A stretch of 64,000 nt of DNA from Deinococcus aerophilus (GCF_014647075.1 NZ_BMOM01000009.1:1-64000), one strand, 5' to 3'; counted from the stretch's first letter, positions 10,737-21,543 are shown. Numbers and translations: made by a program. Notes: a model not told the origin generated them from the letters alone.

Positions 10737-11735
10737 TTACAGCAGTCCAGCGTCGCGCAGCAGCTTCTGGGCCTTCTCGATGTTCTTGGGCAGGGCCGTG
10801 GGATCCAGCTTGGGGCTGCGCTTGGTGACCTCGCTGAACGGGCGCATGGTGGTGGGCTGTAGGATGTTGCCGATCACCGGGTACTCGAAGTTAACGCTCA
10901 GGAAGAAGGTCTGCGCGTCCTTGCCCACCAGGCTGCTCAGGAAGCGGGAAGCCGTGGCCGTGTTCTTGCTGCTCTTCAGAATGGCCGCGCCGGTCGCGTT
11001 GCCCAGGTTCCCGATGTCGCCGTTCTTGAAAAAGTAGGTGTCGATGGGGTAGCTCAGACGGTTCACGCGCTGGATGTAGTAGTGGTTCGTCAGGGCCACA
11101 TCGATCTCGCCGGAGCGCATGGCTTCGAGCATCCCCACGTTGCTCGTCTTGTAATCCCTGGGCTGCAGCGCCTTCATGCCCTCGAGCCACTGCCGGGTGG
11201 TCGCCTCCCCGTGCTGGGCGATCATGCCCGCCAGAAAGTCCTGAAAGCTGGGGTACGCGACCGTCCAGCCGATGCGGCCCTTGAGCGCAGTCATCTTGGG
11301 CAGGTCCAGCACGCTGTCCGGAAGCTGTTCGGGCTTGATCTTGTCGGTGTTGTAGGCCAGGGTGCGGAACCGGACGGTGGTGGGCAGCCACGAGCGGTCT
11401 GCCGGCAGATAGTCGCCCGCCACGTTGCGGGTCAGCGACGTGCCCAGCTTGACGAAGCGGCCCTCGCTCGCCAGTTCGCCCAGTGCGCCCACCGAGTTGC
11501 CCCAGAACACGTCGGCGGGACTGCGGTTGCCCTCCTCACGCAGGGCGGCGACCAACTGGGCGTCGCTGCCATAGCGCACGTTGACCTTGATGCCCGTCTG
11601 CTTTTCAAACTGCTGAACCAGCGGTTCCACAAAGGTCTTGGCCCGGCCCGAATACACCGTCAGCGTTTGCCCCGACTGGCCCAGGGCCGTGCCGGTCAGA
11701 ACAAGGGCGGTGGTGGCAAGAATCACGTTTCGCAT
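10737..11735 (-). CDS. fbpA: iron(III) ABC transporter substrate-binding protein
   Basis: A 332-residue periplasmic-type binding protein with a Sec signal peptide (about 20 residues, ending ALG or AQS-like). Mature regions include LTVYSGRAKTFVEPLV and DVFWGNSVGAL. The adjacent tyrosines in NHYYIQRVN are the conserved Fe(III)-coordinating Tyr pair of FbpA/FutA proteins, and VNFEYPV is also typical. It captures ferric iron for the permease and ATPase downstream. Start ATG 11735: a TAGGAT -10 box (11743-11748) lies 7 bases upstream, suggesting a leaderless message. A longer frame upstream would bury the signal peptide. Confidence 0.93.
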   Translation of the reverse strand: MRNVILATTALVLTGTALGQSGQTLTVYSGRAKTFVEPLVQQFEKQTGIKVNVRYGSDAQLVAALREEGNRSPADVFWGNSVGALGELASEGRFVKLGTSLTRNVAGDYLPADRSWLPTTVRFRTLAYNTDKIKPEQLPDSVLDLPKMTALKGRIGWTVAYPSFQDFLAGMIAQHGEATTRQWLEGMKALQPRDYKTSNVGMLEAMRSGEIDVALTNHYYIQRVNRLSYPIDTYFFKNGDIGNLGNATGAAILKSSKNTATASRFLSSLVGKDAQTFFLSVNFEYPVIGNILQPTTMRPFSEVTKRSPKLDPTALPKNIEKAQKLLRDAGLL

Positions 11736-11820
11736 GTCCTGAATCCTAAGCAAACCACTCGGATTAGTAAGGTATATTTGTCCCGGCGGTTCCCAGGACG
11801 ACCACCCAGGGCCACCAGAG

Positions 11821-11850
11821 GGCGGGGGGAGCAAGCAAATACCCCCCGCC
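11821..11850 (-). terminator. hairpin after ddl
   Basis: A 9-bp all-GC stem (11821-11829 with 11842-11850) with a 12-base A/G-rich loop, just downstream of the ddl stop. No T-run. Confidence 0.45.
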
Positions 11851-11863
11851 CCGGCCTGTGCCC

Positions 11864-12883
11864 CTAGCGCTCATCCAGGGCGAGTTCCACCAGCCGCGTG
11901 ACGAGTTCGCTGTAGCCCAGCCCCGACGCCTCGAACAGCTTGGGATACATGCTGGTCTGGGTAAACCCGGGCATGGTGTTCACCTCGTTGAGCAGCAACT
12001 CTCCCGTCTCTTCCACGTAGAAGAAGTCCACCCGCGCCAGGCCGGCGCAGTCCAGCGCCCGGAAAGCCTGCAGGGCGCCCTCACGTACCCGTTCGGCCAC
12101 CTCGGTCGGGATGGGCGCGGGAATGTGGACCTCGGCGCGGCCCTCGGTGTACTTGGTCTCGTAGTCGTAGAACTCGGAGGCAAAGCGCAGCTCTCCCACC
12201 GGGCTGGCGATGGGCGCGTCGTTGCCCAGCACGCCGACTTCCAGTTCGCGGGGTTTGTGGGCGGTCATGGCTTCCAGAATCACGCGGCGGTCCAGGCCGA
12301 AGGCCAGCGTCAGGGCCGCGTCCAGCTCCTCGGGGCCGCGCACCTTGCTGATGCCCACGCTGGAGCCCAGGTTGGCCGGCTTGACGAACAGGGGGTAGCC
12401 CAGCTCTGCGGCACGCGCCCGCACACTCTCCGGGTCGCCGTGCCACTCGCGGCGCACAGCCAGCCGCCACTCCACCTGCGGGATGCCCGCGGAGGCGAGC
12501 ACCTGTTTGGTCATCACCTTGTCCATGCTCACCGCCGAGCCCAGCACGCCGCTGCCCACAAACGGAATGCCCGCCAGGGTCAGCAGCCCCTGGATGGTGC
12601 CGTCCTCGCCCATCGGTCCGTGCAGCAGGGGAAACACGGCGTCGTAACCCTCGGCGCTGGCCACCCGGTGCAGCACCAGATCGCCGCCGGAGACCGCCGC
12701 CCCCGACTCCAGGGCCTGCCGCGTCTCGGTGGGCGGCAGCCAGCGCCCCTGCTTGCTGATCGCCACCGGCGTCACGTCGAACTGGTCGCGCGGCAGGGCA
12801 TTCAGAACGCTGCGGGCACTGCTCAAGCTGACCTCATGTTCCCCGGACTGGCCGCCCGCCAGCAGCAGAATGCGCTTCTTCAC
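11864..12883 (-). CDS. ddl: D-alanine--D-alanine ligase
   Basis: A 339-residue ATP-grasp enzyme that joins two D-Ala for peptidoglycan precursor synthesis. Motifs include [17 protein letters not shown] at the N-terminus, [30 protein letters not shown] (ATP binding) and [18 protein letters not shown] near the C-terminus. The length fits the family only if the start is GTG at 12883. Upstream in-frame sequence is Gly/Arg-rich and non-conserved. A CATACT box 7 bases before that GTG, with no Shine-Dalgarno, fits a leaderless start. Divergent from the peptide transporter operon. Confidence 0.93.
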   Translation of the reverse strand: MKKRILLLAGGQSGEHEVSLSSARSVLNALPRDQFDVTPVAISKQGRWLPPTETRQALESGAAVSGGDLVLHRVASAEGYDAVFPLLHGPMGEDGTIQGLLTLAGIPFVGSGVLGSAVSMDKVMTKQVLASAGIPQVEWRLAVRREWHGDPESVRARAAELGYPLFVKPANLGSSVGISKVRGPEELDAALTLAFGLDRRVILEAMTAHKPRELEVGVLGNDAPIASPVGELRFASEFYDYETKYTEGRAEVHIPAPIPTEVAERVREGALQAFRALDCAGLARVDFFYVEETGELLLNEVNTMPGFTQTSMYPKLFEASGLGYSELVTRLVELALDER

Positions 12884-13130
12884 GCGGCGCAGTATGGCAG
12901 ATACCGTCCCCGGTGCGCGGCGCAGGTGACCCTGCGCTGGTCTCTTCGCCCGGCGTCCGGGCCGCCCGCCCCCCCCACCGCCGCTTCCAACCGAGTTCAC
13001 ACCTAAGCCGTTAGACCTACGCTATGATGCGCGGCGATCTAACACAGACAGGTAGGCAGCTGGAACGGACTTACTGGCTTCACAACCGGCCTTTTCGCTC
13101 CTTACCGGTCAACCCTATTCAGGAGGCTTC

Positions 13131-14849
13131 ATGAAGAAACTCGTTACCCTCAGCTCGCTGCTCGTCATTTCCGCCGCTCTGGCCGCGTCCCCGGCCGACA
13201 CCCTGGTGATTCAGTCCGCCGCAGACGTCCCCACCATGGACCCCGGCGTGACCTATGACACGTCCTCCTCGGCGCTCGTGGACAACATGTACGAGACGCT
13301 GCTGACCTATGACGGCGCGAGCCTGACCAAGCTGGTGCCCCAGCTGGCCACCAAGTGGACCGTCAGCAACGGCGGCAAGACCTACACCTTCGATCTGCGC
13401 AAGGGCGTCAAGTTCCACAGCGGCGCCACCATGACCTGCGCCGACGCCGAGTACACCATCGAGCGCAACCTCGTGACCAACAGCGGCGCGAGCGGCAACT
13501 GGTTTATCGCCGAGAGCCTGACCGGCAGCCAGAGCAACGCCGCCGACGACAAGAGCATTACCTGGGCCAAGATCGACAAGTCGGTGGAGTGCAACAACGC
13601 CGGTCAGCTGGTCTTTACGCTGCCCGCCGTCGACCCCGCCTTCCTGGCCAAGCTCGCCTACACCGGTCAGGCCATCGTCGAGAAGGCCTACAGCGCCAAG
13701 ATCGGCGAATGGGACGGCACCGAGGCCACCTGGAAGGACTGGATCGGCAAGGACCTGACCGGCAGCAACCTGAGCAAGCAGCCCAACGGCACCGGCCCCT
13801 ACCGTCTGGTGCGCGCCGACGCCAACAACCACCTGTTCCAGGCCTTCGACGGCTACTGGGGCGAGAAGCCCAGCATCAAGAACGTGATCCGTCAGAAGGT
13901 GCCTGAGCTCGCGGCCCGTCAGCAGGCGCTGCTGCGCGGCGACGCCGACATCATCGAAGGCGGCGGCCGCAGCGTGGACGAGGCGCAGATCAAGGGCAAG
14001 CCCGGCGTGACCTGGGTGGACGGCCTGCCCAACACCACCTCTACCGCCATCTTCATGAACGAGAAGATCCAGGGCAAGGGCAACTCCCTGCTGGGCAGCG
14101 GCAAGCTGGACGGCAAGGGCATTCCCGCCAACTTCTTCAGCGACGTGAACGTGCGCCGCGGCTTCTCGTACGCCTTCGACTACGACGGCTACATCAAGGA
14201 CGTGCAGAAGGGCCAGGGCATGCAGCGCACCATGCTGATGCCCGACAGCTTCCCCGGCTACGATCCCAAGGTCAAGAAGTACACCTTTGACCCCGCCAAG
14301 GCCACCGAGTACTTCAAGCGCGCCTGGGGCGGACAGGTCTGGAAGAACGGCTTCACGCTGACCGCCAACTACCGCGCCAACTCGGTCGGGGCCCAGACGG
14401 CCATGGAAATCCTCAAGAAGAACATCGAGTCGCTGAACCCCAAGTTCCGCGTGAACATCCAGTCCAAGCAGTGGTCTGAAATGCTCGCCGATTCCAAGAA
14501 GGGCGAGGAAGCCATGATCCTGATCGGCTGGGCTCCGGACTACGCCGACGCCGACAACTTCATGTACACCTTCTACGCCTCGGACGGCTACTACAGCCCC
14601 CGCGCCAACTGGAAGGACGCCAGCGTGGACAAGTGGCTCAAGCAGGCCCGTTCGACCGTGAACGTCGCCGAGCGCAACCGCCTGTACAGCCTCATCGGCA
14701 ACCGTGCCTACGAGCAGGCCCCGTTCATCCTGGTGCCCGCACCGGTCAACTACACCTTCCAGAGCAGCCGACTCAGTGGCGCGCCGATCACCAAGGCCGG
14801 CTTCAACCCCATGACGTCGCTGAACTGGAAGGATCTGTCCAAGAAGTAA
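13131..14849 (+). CDS. dipeptide/oligopeptide ABC transporter substrate-binding protein
   Basis: A 572-residue SBP_bac_5 (DppA/OppA-type) protein with a Sec signal peptide (first about 19 residues, MKK...ALA). Family hallmarks are [18 protein letters not shown] and [23 protein letters not shown]. It delivers peptides or similar solutes to the permeases encoded downstream. AGGAGGC lies 5 bases before the ATG. A TATGAT at 13023-13028 may be the -10 box, leaving a leader of about 95 bases. Codon use is strongly biased towards optimal C/G-ending codons, suggesting high expression. Confidence 0.93.
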   Translation: MKKLVTLSSLLVISAALAASPADTLVIQSAADVPTMDPGVTYDTSSSALVDNMYETLLTYDGASLTKLVPQLATKWTVSNGGKTYTFDLRKGVKFHSGATMTCADAEYTIERNLVTNSGASGNWFIAESLTGSQSNAADDKSITWAKIDKSVECNNAGQLVFTLPAVDPAFLAKLAYTGQAIVEKAYSAKIGEWDGTEATWKDWIGKDLTGSNLSKQPNGTGPYRLVRADANNHLFQAFDGYWGEKPSIKNVIRQKVPELAARQQALLRGDADIIEGGGRSVDEAQIKGKPGVTWVDGLPNTTSTAIFMNEKIQGKGNSLLGSGKLDGKGIPANFFSDVNVRRGFSYAFDYDGYIKDVQKGQGMQRTMLMPDSFPGYDPKVKKYTFDPAKATEYFKRAWGGQVWKNGFTLTANYRANSVGAQTAMEILKKNIESLNPKFRVNIQSKQWSEMLADSKKGEEAMILIGWAPDYADADNFMYTFYASDGYYSPRANWKDASVDKWLKQARSTVNVAERNRLYSLIGNRAYEQAPFILVPAPVNYTFQSSRLSGAPITKAGFNPMTSLNWKDLSKK

Positions 14850-14879
14850 GCGCCAACAGGACCTGACAGGTTCTTCACA

Positions 14880-14922
14880 GGCGGGCAGGGGAGTCACCAC
14901 GCGGGTGTCCCTGCCCGCCTTC
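14880..14922 (+). terminator. partial terminator between binding protein and permease genes
   Basis: An 11-bp GC stem (14880-14890 with 14909-14919) followed by TTCTGTG. It probably reduces read-through so that the binding protein is made in excess over the permeases. A TATACT at 14977-14982 may be a separate promoter for the permeases, with only a weak -35. Confidence 0.6.
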
Positions 14923-15063
14923 TGTGCTTGAGGGCCCTTTTGCTTTGACCGTGTCCTTGTGTAGACTGGCTCGCCCTATACTTGGCAAACCTTCTGCACC
15001 TGGCTGTCAAGCTGTCCGCCCGACCCGTTGTCATTTTTCATCCGTTGAACCCGAGGCCCCCGC

Positions 15064-16086
15064 ATGCTGAACTTCACCATCCGACGGCTGATCCAGATTC
15101 CGCTGGTCATGCTTGTCCTGTCCGTCATCGTCATCGGGCTGACACAGTTGCTGTCGCCCGAGCAACGCGCCGCGCCGTACATCCGTTCCGAACAGCAGGC
15201 CGCACGTCTGGAACAGATCATCACGGAACGCGGCCTGCGCGACCCCTTTCCGGTCCAGTACGGGCGCTGGTTTTCCAACACCATCCGCGGCGACCTGGGC
15301 TTTTCCAAGGCCAGTGGCAAGGACGTGATTCCCACCATCCAGGAACGTCTGCCGAACACCATTGAGCTGACGCTGGTCACCGCGCTTCCCATTCTGCTGC
15401 TGTCCATCTGGCTGGGCACGCTGAGCGCCCTGCACAAGGACAAGCTGCTTGACCAAATCCTGCGTGTGCTGGTGGTCTTTGGCTACAGTCTGCCCACCTT
15501 CGTGCTGGGCATCGTGCTGCTGGCGGTGTTCTATGCGTATCTGGGCTGGCTGCCCGGCGCCGGACAGCTGGAGATCATCAACCAGTTTGCCGTGGGCGAC
15601 CTGCGGCGCTATACCGGCATGATGTCGATAGACGCCGCGCTCAACGGCCGCTGGGACATCGCTTGGGACGCGCTGCGCCACATGATCCTGCCCGCCGTGA
15701 CGCTGATGATCGTCCTGAGCGCCAACCTGGTCAAGGTGATGCGCAACAGCATGCTGGAAGTGCTGACCAGCGATTACGTGCGTACGGCCCGGGCCAAGGG
15801 CCTGTCCTCGCGGGTGGTGAACGGCAAGCACGCCCGCCGCAACGCCCTGCTGCCCATCGTGACGCTGGGCGGCTTCCTGGTGATCGGGCTGCTGGGCGGC
15901 TCGATCATCACCGAGACCATTTTCGCCTACCCCGGCATCGGGCAGTGGTTTGTGCAATCCGCGCTGCAGCTGGACATTGCCGGCGTGCTGGGCTTCACGC
16001 TGCTCTCGGCCCTGTTGGTGGTCGTGATGAGCACCGCCGTGGACATCCTGTACGGCGTGATCGACCCGCGCGTGAGGTTCCACTGA
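15064..16086 (+). CDS. peptide ABC transporter permease, DppB type
   Basis: A 340-residue inner-membrane protein with six predicted helices. An N-terminal periplasmic region with the [14 protein letters not shown] block is typical of DppB/OppB. The EAA-type coupling loop is [16 protein letters not shown] (about 238-253). It forms half of the transmembrane channel of the peptide transporter, with the DppC-type partner 28 bases downstream. No ATPase gene is present nearby, so the ATPases must be encoded elsewhere. Confidence 0.93.
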   Translation: MLNFTIRRLIQIPLVMLVLSVIVIGLTQLLSPEQRAAPYIRSEQQAARLEQIITERGLRDPFPVQYGRWFSNTIRGDLGFSKASGKDVIPTIQERLPNTIELTLVTALPILLLSIWLGTLSALHKDKLLDQILRVLVVFGYSLPTFVLGIVLLAVFYAYLGWLPGAGQLEIINQFAVGDLRRYTGMMSIDAALNGRWDIAWDALRHMILPAVTLMIVLSANLVKVMRNSMLEVLTSDYVRTARAKGLSSRVVNGKHARRNALLPIVTLGGFLVIGLLGGSIITETIFAYPGIGQWFVQSALQLDIAGVLGFTLLSALLVVVMSTAVDILYGVIDPRVRFH

Positions 16087-16114
16087 TGCGCGCGCACCTG
16101 CCAGGAGGACAGGC

Positions 16115-17140
16115 ATGACGACCACTTCTGCCCCCGTTGCCCTTGAAAAACGCGGCGCATTCCAGATGTTCTGGACCGGCCCGGCCATGCGCAAGCTGCG
16201 GCGCAATCCGCTCGCCATCGGCGGACTGATCATCACACTGCTGTTCGCCCTGCTTGCGCTGTTCGCGCCGCTGGTGGCCCGGCCCACCGGCAACTGCCTG
16301 CGCGACCTGGGCATGACCAGCCAGAGCCAGATCTACAACCCGCTGGCCGCTCCGTTCTGGAACGCGATCTTCGTGCCGCCGGCCAGCTGCTACAAGATCG
16401 AGCGTCTGAGCTTTGCGCAGGAACCCGCGCCGCCCAACTCGGTTGCCGGAGCCACCGCGCCCTTCGGGACCGTTAACGGCTACAACATCTTCTATGGTCT
16501 GATCTGGGGCACCCGCACCGCTCTGAAAATGGCCTTTACCATCGTGGGCATCACGCTGCTCGTGGGCGTGCTGATCGGGGCCATCAGCGGCTTCTATGGC
16601 GGCTGGATCGACAACCTGATCCAGCGCTTCATTGACGTTCTGTTCGCCATGCCGGGCCTGGTGCTGACCGTGGTGATCCTGACCATCCTGCGGGCCAAGA
16701 ATCCGGGCGGCGACCCCACCTGGCCGATCATCTTTGCCTACAGCGTGGCGGGCTGGGCCTCGTACGCCCGCGTGATCCGCGGCGACGTCCTGAAGACCCG
16801 GCAGCTGGAATACGTGGACGCTGCGCGCGGCCTGGGTGCGCGCGACATGCGCATGATCCTGAAGCACATCATCCCCAACAGCGTAACCACCGTGTTCACG
16901 ATCGCCGTGCTGGACCTCGCGACCGTGCCGCTGGGCATCGCCGCCCTGAGCTTCCTGGGCCTGGGCTTCGAGCCGGGGTACTCCGAGTGGGGACAGCTGG
17001 TGGACTTTGCCCGCGCGTGGCTCAAACCCGAATACTGGTACGTGCTGGTGTTTCCCGCCGCCTTCATCGTGCTGTTCAGCTTGGCCTTCAACCTGTTCGG
17101 GGACGGTCTGCGCGACGCACTCGATCCGAAGACGCGGTAG
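16115..17140 (+). CDS. peptide ABC transporter permease, DppC type
   Basis: A 341-residue permease with an N-terminal OppC-like helix (about residues 30-52), a periplasmic loop with cysteines, and five further helices. The ATPase-coupling loop is [16 protein letters not shown], followed by HIIPN. The C-terminal [18 protein letters not shown] is the classical DppC ending. AGGAGGA precedes the ATG. Last gene of the operon, closed by a 21-bp hairpin. Confidence 0.94.
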   Translation: MTTTSAPVALEKRGAFQMFWTGPAMRKLRRNPLAIGGLIITLLFALLALFAPLVARPTGNCLRDLGMTSQSQIYNPLAAPFWNAIFVPPASCYKIERLSFAQEPAPPNSVAGATAPFGTVNGYNIFYGLIWGTRTALKMAFTIVGITLLVGVLIGAISGFYGGWIDNLIQRFIDVLFAMPGLVLTVVILTILRAKNPGGDPTWPIIFAYSVAGWASYARVIRGDVLKTRQLEYVDAARGLGARDMRMILKHIIPNSVTTVFTIAVLDLATVPLGIAALSFLGLGFEPGYSEWGQLVDFARAWLKPEYWYVLVFPAAFIVLFSLAFNLFGDGLRDALDPKTR

Positions 17141-17156
17141 GTTCGCAAAAGAGATT

Positions 17157-17204
17157 CAGAAGCAGGCGGCGCACAGGGAATCTCCTGTGCGCCGCCTGCT
17201 TCTG
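17157..17204. terminator. very strong bidirectional terminator
   Basis: A perfect 21-bp inverted repeat (17157-17177 and 17184-17204) with a 6-base loop lies between convergent genes. On the plus strand it is followed by TTGTTC; on the minus strand by AATCTC and then TTTT. Confidence 0.9.
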
Positions 17205-17208
17205 TTGT

Positions 17209-17658
17209 TCAGGAACCCGTGGTGTCGGCGGTTTCCGGGCCCCGCACCCAGTCGGGCAGCTGCTTCCAGACCCACAGGTGCAGAATCAGTGCCAGGATCA
17301 GAAACGACAGGACCGCCCACCCCTGCGACAGGGTGGCGCAGGCGAGCAGCAGCGGCACTCCGGGAACCGTCGCCGCCTGGATCGCCGCAGTCAGGGCAGC
17401 CTGATGTGCGGGCTGGTCTTTTTTCCTGGCAGCGTAGCGCGCCAGGGTCAGGGCCACCAGGGATACCCCCAGCGCCACCCCTCCCAGAATGAGCAGCGCG
17501 GGGAGAGGCACCGGAACCGGACGGGTCCAGACCAGCAGCCCCCCCAGCACCGCACCGGGCAGGGCCAGGGCCAGCAGGGCCCACAGGTAAACGCGGCGGG
17601 CAGCGCGGATCAGCCCCGCCCGACCGGCACGCATTTCCTGAATCAGGGCTTCCAGCAT
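17209..17658 (-). CDS. unknown four-helix membrane protein
   Basis: A 149-residue protein with a basic N-terminal cytoplasmic segment and four predicted helices (about 24-44, 53-72, 97-112 and 114-130). It starts 8 bases after the ygfZ-like stop, so it is very likely co-transcribed and co-translated with it. No family is recognised. Confidence 0.7.
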   Translation of the reverse strand: MLEALIQEMRAGRAGLIRAARRVYLWALLALALPGAVLGGLLVWTRPVPVPLPALLILGGVALGVSLVALTLARYAARKKDQPAHQAALTAAIQAATVPGVPLLLACATLSQGWAVLSFLILALILHLWVWKQLPDWVRGPETADTTGS

Positions 17659-17666
17659 GGGCCGCT

Positions 17667-18539
17667 TCAGACGCGGGCCGCCAGTTGGTGCGCGTGGGCC
17701 GGGCGGCCCCCCACCAGAACCTCGGCACCCTCCGGCAGTTCCTTGCGCAGCCGCGCGAGGCTCAGGCCGCCCGCGTTCAGGCCGGCCTGCCCCACCACCT
17801 TGCCGTCACGCACGACCTGCGCGCCGGCCTCCCAGCCCTCCCCCGCCAGCCGGGCGAGGTGGTACCGGGCATTGCCGCGCGCCTCCAGCCGGGCCATGAT
17901 CTCCTGGCCCACGTAACACCCCTTGCGGTAGCTGATGGCCGGCAGCGGCCCGCCCACGTCCAGGCCCACCTCCTGCGGCAGCGTGCCGGTAAAGCCGTCG
18001 CGGGCAATGTCGGGAATCCCGGCGCGGACCCGGGCGGCGTCCAGGGTGGCCAGGGACACCTCCTCGCCCGGAAGGACAGCCCGCACCTCATCCTCGTGCT
18101 GGGCAAGGTAATGCAGGTCCACGCCCGCCTCCCCCGTGCGGTTCACCCGTCCGACCAGCACCGTTGCGCCCCCCAGCTCGAAGCTCTGCGCGTCCGGACC
18201 ATCGGCCTGCCAGCCGGGCAAACTGTCGGCACGCCAGACATGCACGGTGCGCAGCGTCTCCGACACGTCCTGAAGCTCCACCTGATCGAAGATGATGTAA
18301 CGCTTGAGCCGGGCGAGCAGCGAGGCCGACTGCCCGGCATCCAGGTGCAGGTACACGTCATCGGCCCGCCGGTACGCCCGCGCGAAGTGCTCGATCTGTC
18401 CGCGCACGTTCAGAAAGGCGCAGGCCACCAGCCCCGGCGTCGGCGCGCCGCGCAGGTCGCCGGTCATCTGCCCCTGCACAAAGTCCACACGGTCCGCGCC
18501 GGTCACGCGCAGTCCGCCCGAGGGAAGAAAGGTCCACAT
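17667..18539 (-). CDS. ygfZ: YgfZ/GcvT-like folate-binding protein
   Basis: A 290-residue protein of the YgfZ (tRNA-modifying/iron-sulfur maintenance) branch of the GcvT folate-binding fold. The diagnostic K-G-C-Y-x-G-Q-E motif is present as [13 protein letters not shown] at about residues 208-220, with the preceding LPQEVGLD. YgfZ proteins help specific Fe-S enzymes through a folate. TACCCT (18546-18551) sits 6 bases before the ATG, suggesting a leaderless start. It heads a two-gene unit with the membrane protein gene downstream. Confidence 0.88.
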   Translation of the reverse strand: MWTFLPSGGLRVTGADRVDFVQGQMTGDLRGAPTPGLVACAFLNVRGQIEHFARAYRRADDVYLHLDAGQSASLLARLKRYIIFDQVELQDVSETLRTVHVWRADSLPGWQADGPDAQSFELGGATVLVGRVNRTGEAGVDLHYLAQHEDEVRAVLPGEEVSLATLDAARVRAGIPDIARDGFTGTLPQEVGLDVGGPLPAISYRKGCYVGQEIMARLEARGNARYHLARLAGEGWEAGAQVVRDGKVVGQAGLNAGGLSLARLRKELPEGAEVLVGGRPAHAHQLAARV

Positions 18540-18572
18540 GACGCCAGGGTACGGGAAATGCGGCGCGGCAAG

Positions 18573-18607
18573 TGAAAGGGAGGCGGGAAAACAGCTTCCG
18601 GCCTCCC
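18573..18607 (-). terminator. terminator after hemA
   Basis: A 12-bp stem with one mismatch (18578-18589 with 18596-18607), followed on the minus strand by TTTCACTT. Confidence 0.75.
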
Positions 18608-18627
18608 CCGCAGCGCTCAGGCTTCCT

Positions 18628-19734
18628 TCAGTCGCTCGCCACGGCCAGTTCGCGGCGCACGCTCCTGAGCCCCTGCGCCTGCCGGGTAAGGTGCCAGCGG
18701 TTCAGGTCGGCGACCGACTCGCGGATGATCGCTCCGGCGCGGGGCAACGCGGCGCGGCGGCCCTGCATGTTGTGGTTGACCACCGCCGTCAGGTCGTCGA
18801 GGTTCAGCAGGTGGGCGCCGCGCACGTCGGCAATGTCGGGGGCCAGGATGCGCGGCACGCTGATGTCAATCAGGAACATGGCGCGGTCCTCACGCCCCGC
18901 CAGCGCCGCCGCCACCGCCTCTCCGTGCAGCACGTAATGCGGCGCGGCGCTGGACGCAATCACCACATCGGCCTCGGGCAGCGCCTCGTGCAGGTACTCG
19001 GCGGCGCAGACCCGCCCGCCGAGTTTCTCGGCCAGCTGACGGGCCCGCTCGGCGGTGCGGTTCACCACGATCACGTCCTCGACTCCGGCGGCGCGCAGGT
19101 GCGTCAGGGTCAGCTCGGCCGTCTCGCCCGCACCGAGAATCAGGGCGGTGCGCCCAGAAAGGCCCCCGAGCGCCAGGCCCGCCAGTTCCACGGCCGCGCT
19201 GGACACGCTGACCACGCGGTCGCTCAGGCCGGTCTCACTGCGGACCCGCTTGCCGGCGGCCAGCGCTCCCTGGGCAATCTTGTTCAACAGGGTGCCGCTC
19301 AGGCCGCGCGCGTGGGCGTCCTGCCACGCCCGCTTGACCTGTCCCTGAATCTGGGTCTCCCCGATCACCAGGCTGTCGAGCCCGGCCGCCACCCGGTACA
19401 GGTGGGTCACGGCGGCTTCACCACAGTGGCTGTACAGGTGGTCTTCCAGGGCGTGGCCCCACGCGCCCTGAAACGCCGCCAGCGCGTCGCCGGACAGCCC
19501 GGCGAAGTAGACCTCGGTGCGGTTGCAGGTGGAAAGCAGCATCACCTCGCGGGCATGCTGGCCCAGATGCGCCAGCAGCGCCTCTTCCTCGCCGGCACGC
19601 ACGGCGGCGCGTTCGCGCACCTCGACCGGAGCAGTGTGGTGGTTGAGGCCGACCACCACGAAATCCAGCGGATCGGGCGTGGGCCCATGCGCCTGGCGCA
19701 GCAGGGTGCGGGCGGTGGGACAGGCCAGCGTCAT
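18628..19734 (-). CDS. hemA: glutamyl-tRNA reductase
   Basis: A 368-residue enzyme that reduces Glu-tRNA to glutamate-1-semialdehyde, the first committed step of tetrapyrrole synthesis. The N-terminal catalytic domain has [13 protein letters not shown] and the active-site Cys in [21 protein letters not shown] follows, then the NADPH-binding [10 protein letters not shown]. The C-terminal dimerisation domain is shorter than in E. coli (418 residues). Its ATG overlaps the stop of the upstream dehydrogenase gene by four bases (ATGA), so the two are translationally coupled. Confidence 0.95.
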   Translation of the reverse strand: MTLACPTARTLLRQAHGPTPDPLDFVVVGLNHHTAPVEVRERAAVRAGEEEALLAHLGQHAREVMLLSTCNRTEVYFAGLSGDALAAFQGAWGHALEDHLYSHCGEAAVTHLYRVAAGLDSLVIGETQIQGQVKRAWQDAHARGLSGTLLNKIAQGALAAGKRVRSETGLSDRVVSVSSAAVELAGLALGGLSGRTALILGAGETAELTLTHLRAAGVEDVIVVNRTAERARQLAEKLGGRVCAAEYLHEALPEADVVIASSAAPHYVLHGEAVAAALAGREDRAMFLIDISVPRILAPDIADVRGAHLLNLDDLTAVVNHNMQGRRAALPRAGAIIRESVADLNRWHLTRQAQGLRSVRRELAVASD

Positions 19735-20303
19735 GCGGGCACTCCCAGGGCGGCTTGGATGTCGTCACGCAGGCGCTGCAGCGCGCTCTCGCGGCCCGCA
19801 CCTTCCAGGCTCAGGGCCTGTTCGCGGGCCGTGACCCAGCCGCTGATCTGCGCGTCACCGGGCAGCAGCTGGGCCACCCGCTCGGCGACTGCCCGCGCAA
19901 GCATGGGCAGCTCGCGCCCGGTGCCCACAGCCACCTGAACGCCCGCACGCTGCGCGGTCGCTGGAAAGCGCACCTCCCCCAGCGTCGCGTCGGCGGCATG
20001 GTTCACCAGCGCGCCGACACGCCGCGCCTCGGCGGCGGCGGCGGCGTTGACGTCTGGCCGGTCGGTGGCCACCACGACCAGCCGTGCCCCCATCAGATCG
20101 CCCTCCCGGTAGGGCCGGCGCTCCAGCTGAACCGGCAGTGTACGCAAGTCCGGGTGCAGCTCGGGGGCAATGACCGTCACCTGCAGTTCTGCGGCCAGCA
20201 GGGTACGAACGCGGCGCAGCGCCACGGCACCTCCGCCGACGACCACCGCCCGCTGGGCGCACAGATTCAGGAACACGGGCAGCACACTCACACCGCGCAG
20301 CAT
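19731..20303 (-). CDS. precorrin-2 dehydrogenase/sirohydrochlorin ferrochelatase-type protein (CysG N-domain, Met8-like)
   Basis: A 190-residue protein starting [25 protein letters not shown], the NAD-binding Rossmann motif of the siroheme synthase N-terminal domain. [13 protein letters not shown] and a C-terminal dimerisation region follow. It would convert precorrin-2 to sirohydrochlorin and perhaps siroheme. Coupling to hemA fits tetrapyrrole metabolism; Met8-like genes often precede hemA. The start could be ATG 20303 or one of two GTGs just inside. Confidence 0.85.
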   Translation of the reverse strand: MLRGVSVLPVFLNLCAQRAVVVGGGAVALRRVRTLLAAELQVTVIAPELHPDLRTLPVQLERRPYREGDLMGARLVVVATDRPDVNAAAAAEARRVGALVNHAADATLGEVRFPATAQRAGVQVAVGTGRELPMLARAVAERVAQLLPGDAQISGWVTAREQALSLEGAGRESALQRLRDDIQAALGVPA

Positions 20304-20395
20304 AGCGCGTCCGGCCGGGGCAGCCGTCCCCGACCGAACGGTCAGAAAGTCGGCTGGGACGGAATTCTCTGGGGCCACCTGCGGGCGGCGCGGGC

Positions 20396-20944
20396 CTACT
20401 CCGTGCGCAGGTCCGCTGGGGTTCTTTCCTCTGCCTCGGGATACGCATCGTCATACAGGGCGGCGTAATGTTCGCCCAGACCCACCAGAAACCCCATCTC
20501 CTCGCGGGTGGTGCGGGCGCTCAGGCGGGTCTCGAAGCTCAGCAGCAGCGCGGCAAACGCCAGCGAGGCCGAGCCCAGCACCGCCACCACCACCGGCAGC
20601 AGCCCCGCCGCCTCGCCGAGCAGCGAAGACCCGCCGATCAGGATGCTGGTCAGCACCAGCAGCGCCACGGCCACGTACAGCGCGGTCATGGCCCGCACGA
20701 GCAGGCGGGTCCGGCGGGCCAGCCGGGGCAACTGGCGCACGATCAGCCGTTTTTCCTCGCGGGCACGCGGTTCCTGCTGGCCTTCGGGCGACACCAGAAA
20801 GCGGAAGCGCGCGGTCAGGTGCCGCACCCGGTCGGTGGCGCGGCCCACCCGCGTGCTCGTGCTCATCAGCAGCGTGCCCGCTCCGCTGATCAGAACGGCG
20901 GGGGTGATCATGGCGGTCAGAACACTCAGGCTGGCGTCGGCCAT
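20396..20944 (-). CDS. DUF2721 family membrane protein
   Basis: A 182-residue protein with three hydrophobic segments (about 5-30, 84-104 and 113-138). The N-terminal motif TPAVLISGAGTLLMSTSTRVGRATDR is typical of DUF2721, whose function is unknown. The C-terminus is acidic. TAGCCT (20951-20956) lies 6 bases before the ATG with no Shine-Dalgarno, consistent with leaderless expression. Confidence 0.82.
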   Translation of the reverse strand: MADASLSVLTAMITPAVLISGAGTLLMSTSTRVGRATDRVRHLTARFRFLVSPEGQQEPRAREEKRLIVRQLPRLARRTRLLVRAMTALYVAVALLVLTSILIGGSSLLGEAAGLLPVVVAVLGSASLAFAALLLSFETRLSARTTREEMGFLVGLGEHYAALYDDAYPEAEERTPADLRTE

Positions 20945-21141
20945 GACGGCAGGCTAGCGCCGAACGGAGGCCAGCGCGCTCAGCTGTAGGCAGCTGGGAG
21001 GAGGGCACGCCCGGCAGACCGGCCTCGCACGGCCCTTCACAGAATCTGCACAGCCCGTAAACGGCTTCTGCACAGCCCGCCCGCATCCTTTGCTCAGACG
21101 GGAGAAGGCACCGCGCCGCCCCCGCCCCAAAGGAGCACACC

Positions 21142-21543
21142 ATGAACAAGACCATTCTGTCCGCCATCCTGGGCCTGAGCCTGACCGTCAGCAGCGCCTT
21201 CGCCGCCTCGCCCATGCAGGTCACCGCCACCGACGGCAACCTGAGCTATACGGCGCTGTACACCGAGAGTTCGTGGATGGCCATCGCCGTGCCCGTCGCG
21301 GACCTGGGCGGCACGGTTCCCAGCGACCTGACCCTGAGCGCCGGCGACCTGGACGCAGGCACCACCATCACGCTCGACGGCGTGACCCGGCAGGGCGATC
21401 TGGTGCTGCTGCACGTCACAGTGAGCCGCGCGGACACCGGCAGGGCCATCAACCAGACCGCCACCATCGCCCTGAACTCGGGCGGACAGACCCTGACCAC
21501 GGTGTCCATCCCAGTCCTGGGCGCCGCGAGCGCCGACGAGTAA
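21142..21543 (+). CDS. small secreted protein, unknown function
   Basis: A 133-residue protein with a Sec signal peptide (about 22 residues, ending AFA-AS). The remainder is rich in Thr, Ser, Ala and Val with alternating hydrophobic residues, suggesting an all-beta, immunoglobulin-like domain. AAAGGAG lies about 6 bases before the ATG. No cysteines in the mature part. No family is recognised; it may be a periplasmic or S-layer-associated protein. Confidence 0.78.
   Translation: MNKTILSAILGLSLTVSSAFAASPMQVTATDGNLSYTALYTESSWMAIAVPVADLGGTVPSDLTLSAGDLDAGTTITLDGVTRQGDLVLLHVTVSRADTGRAINQTATIALNSGGQTLTTVSIPVLGAASADE

Noticed and set aside
8427..10862. 811-codon open frame on the plus strand opposite the iron transporter genes
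   Set aside because: Gln/Arg/Gly-rich composition with no domain. It is antisense to clear ABC permease and ATPase genes and arises from GC-rich third positions.
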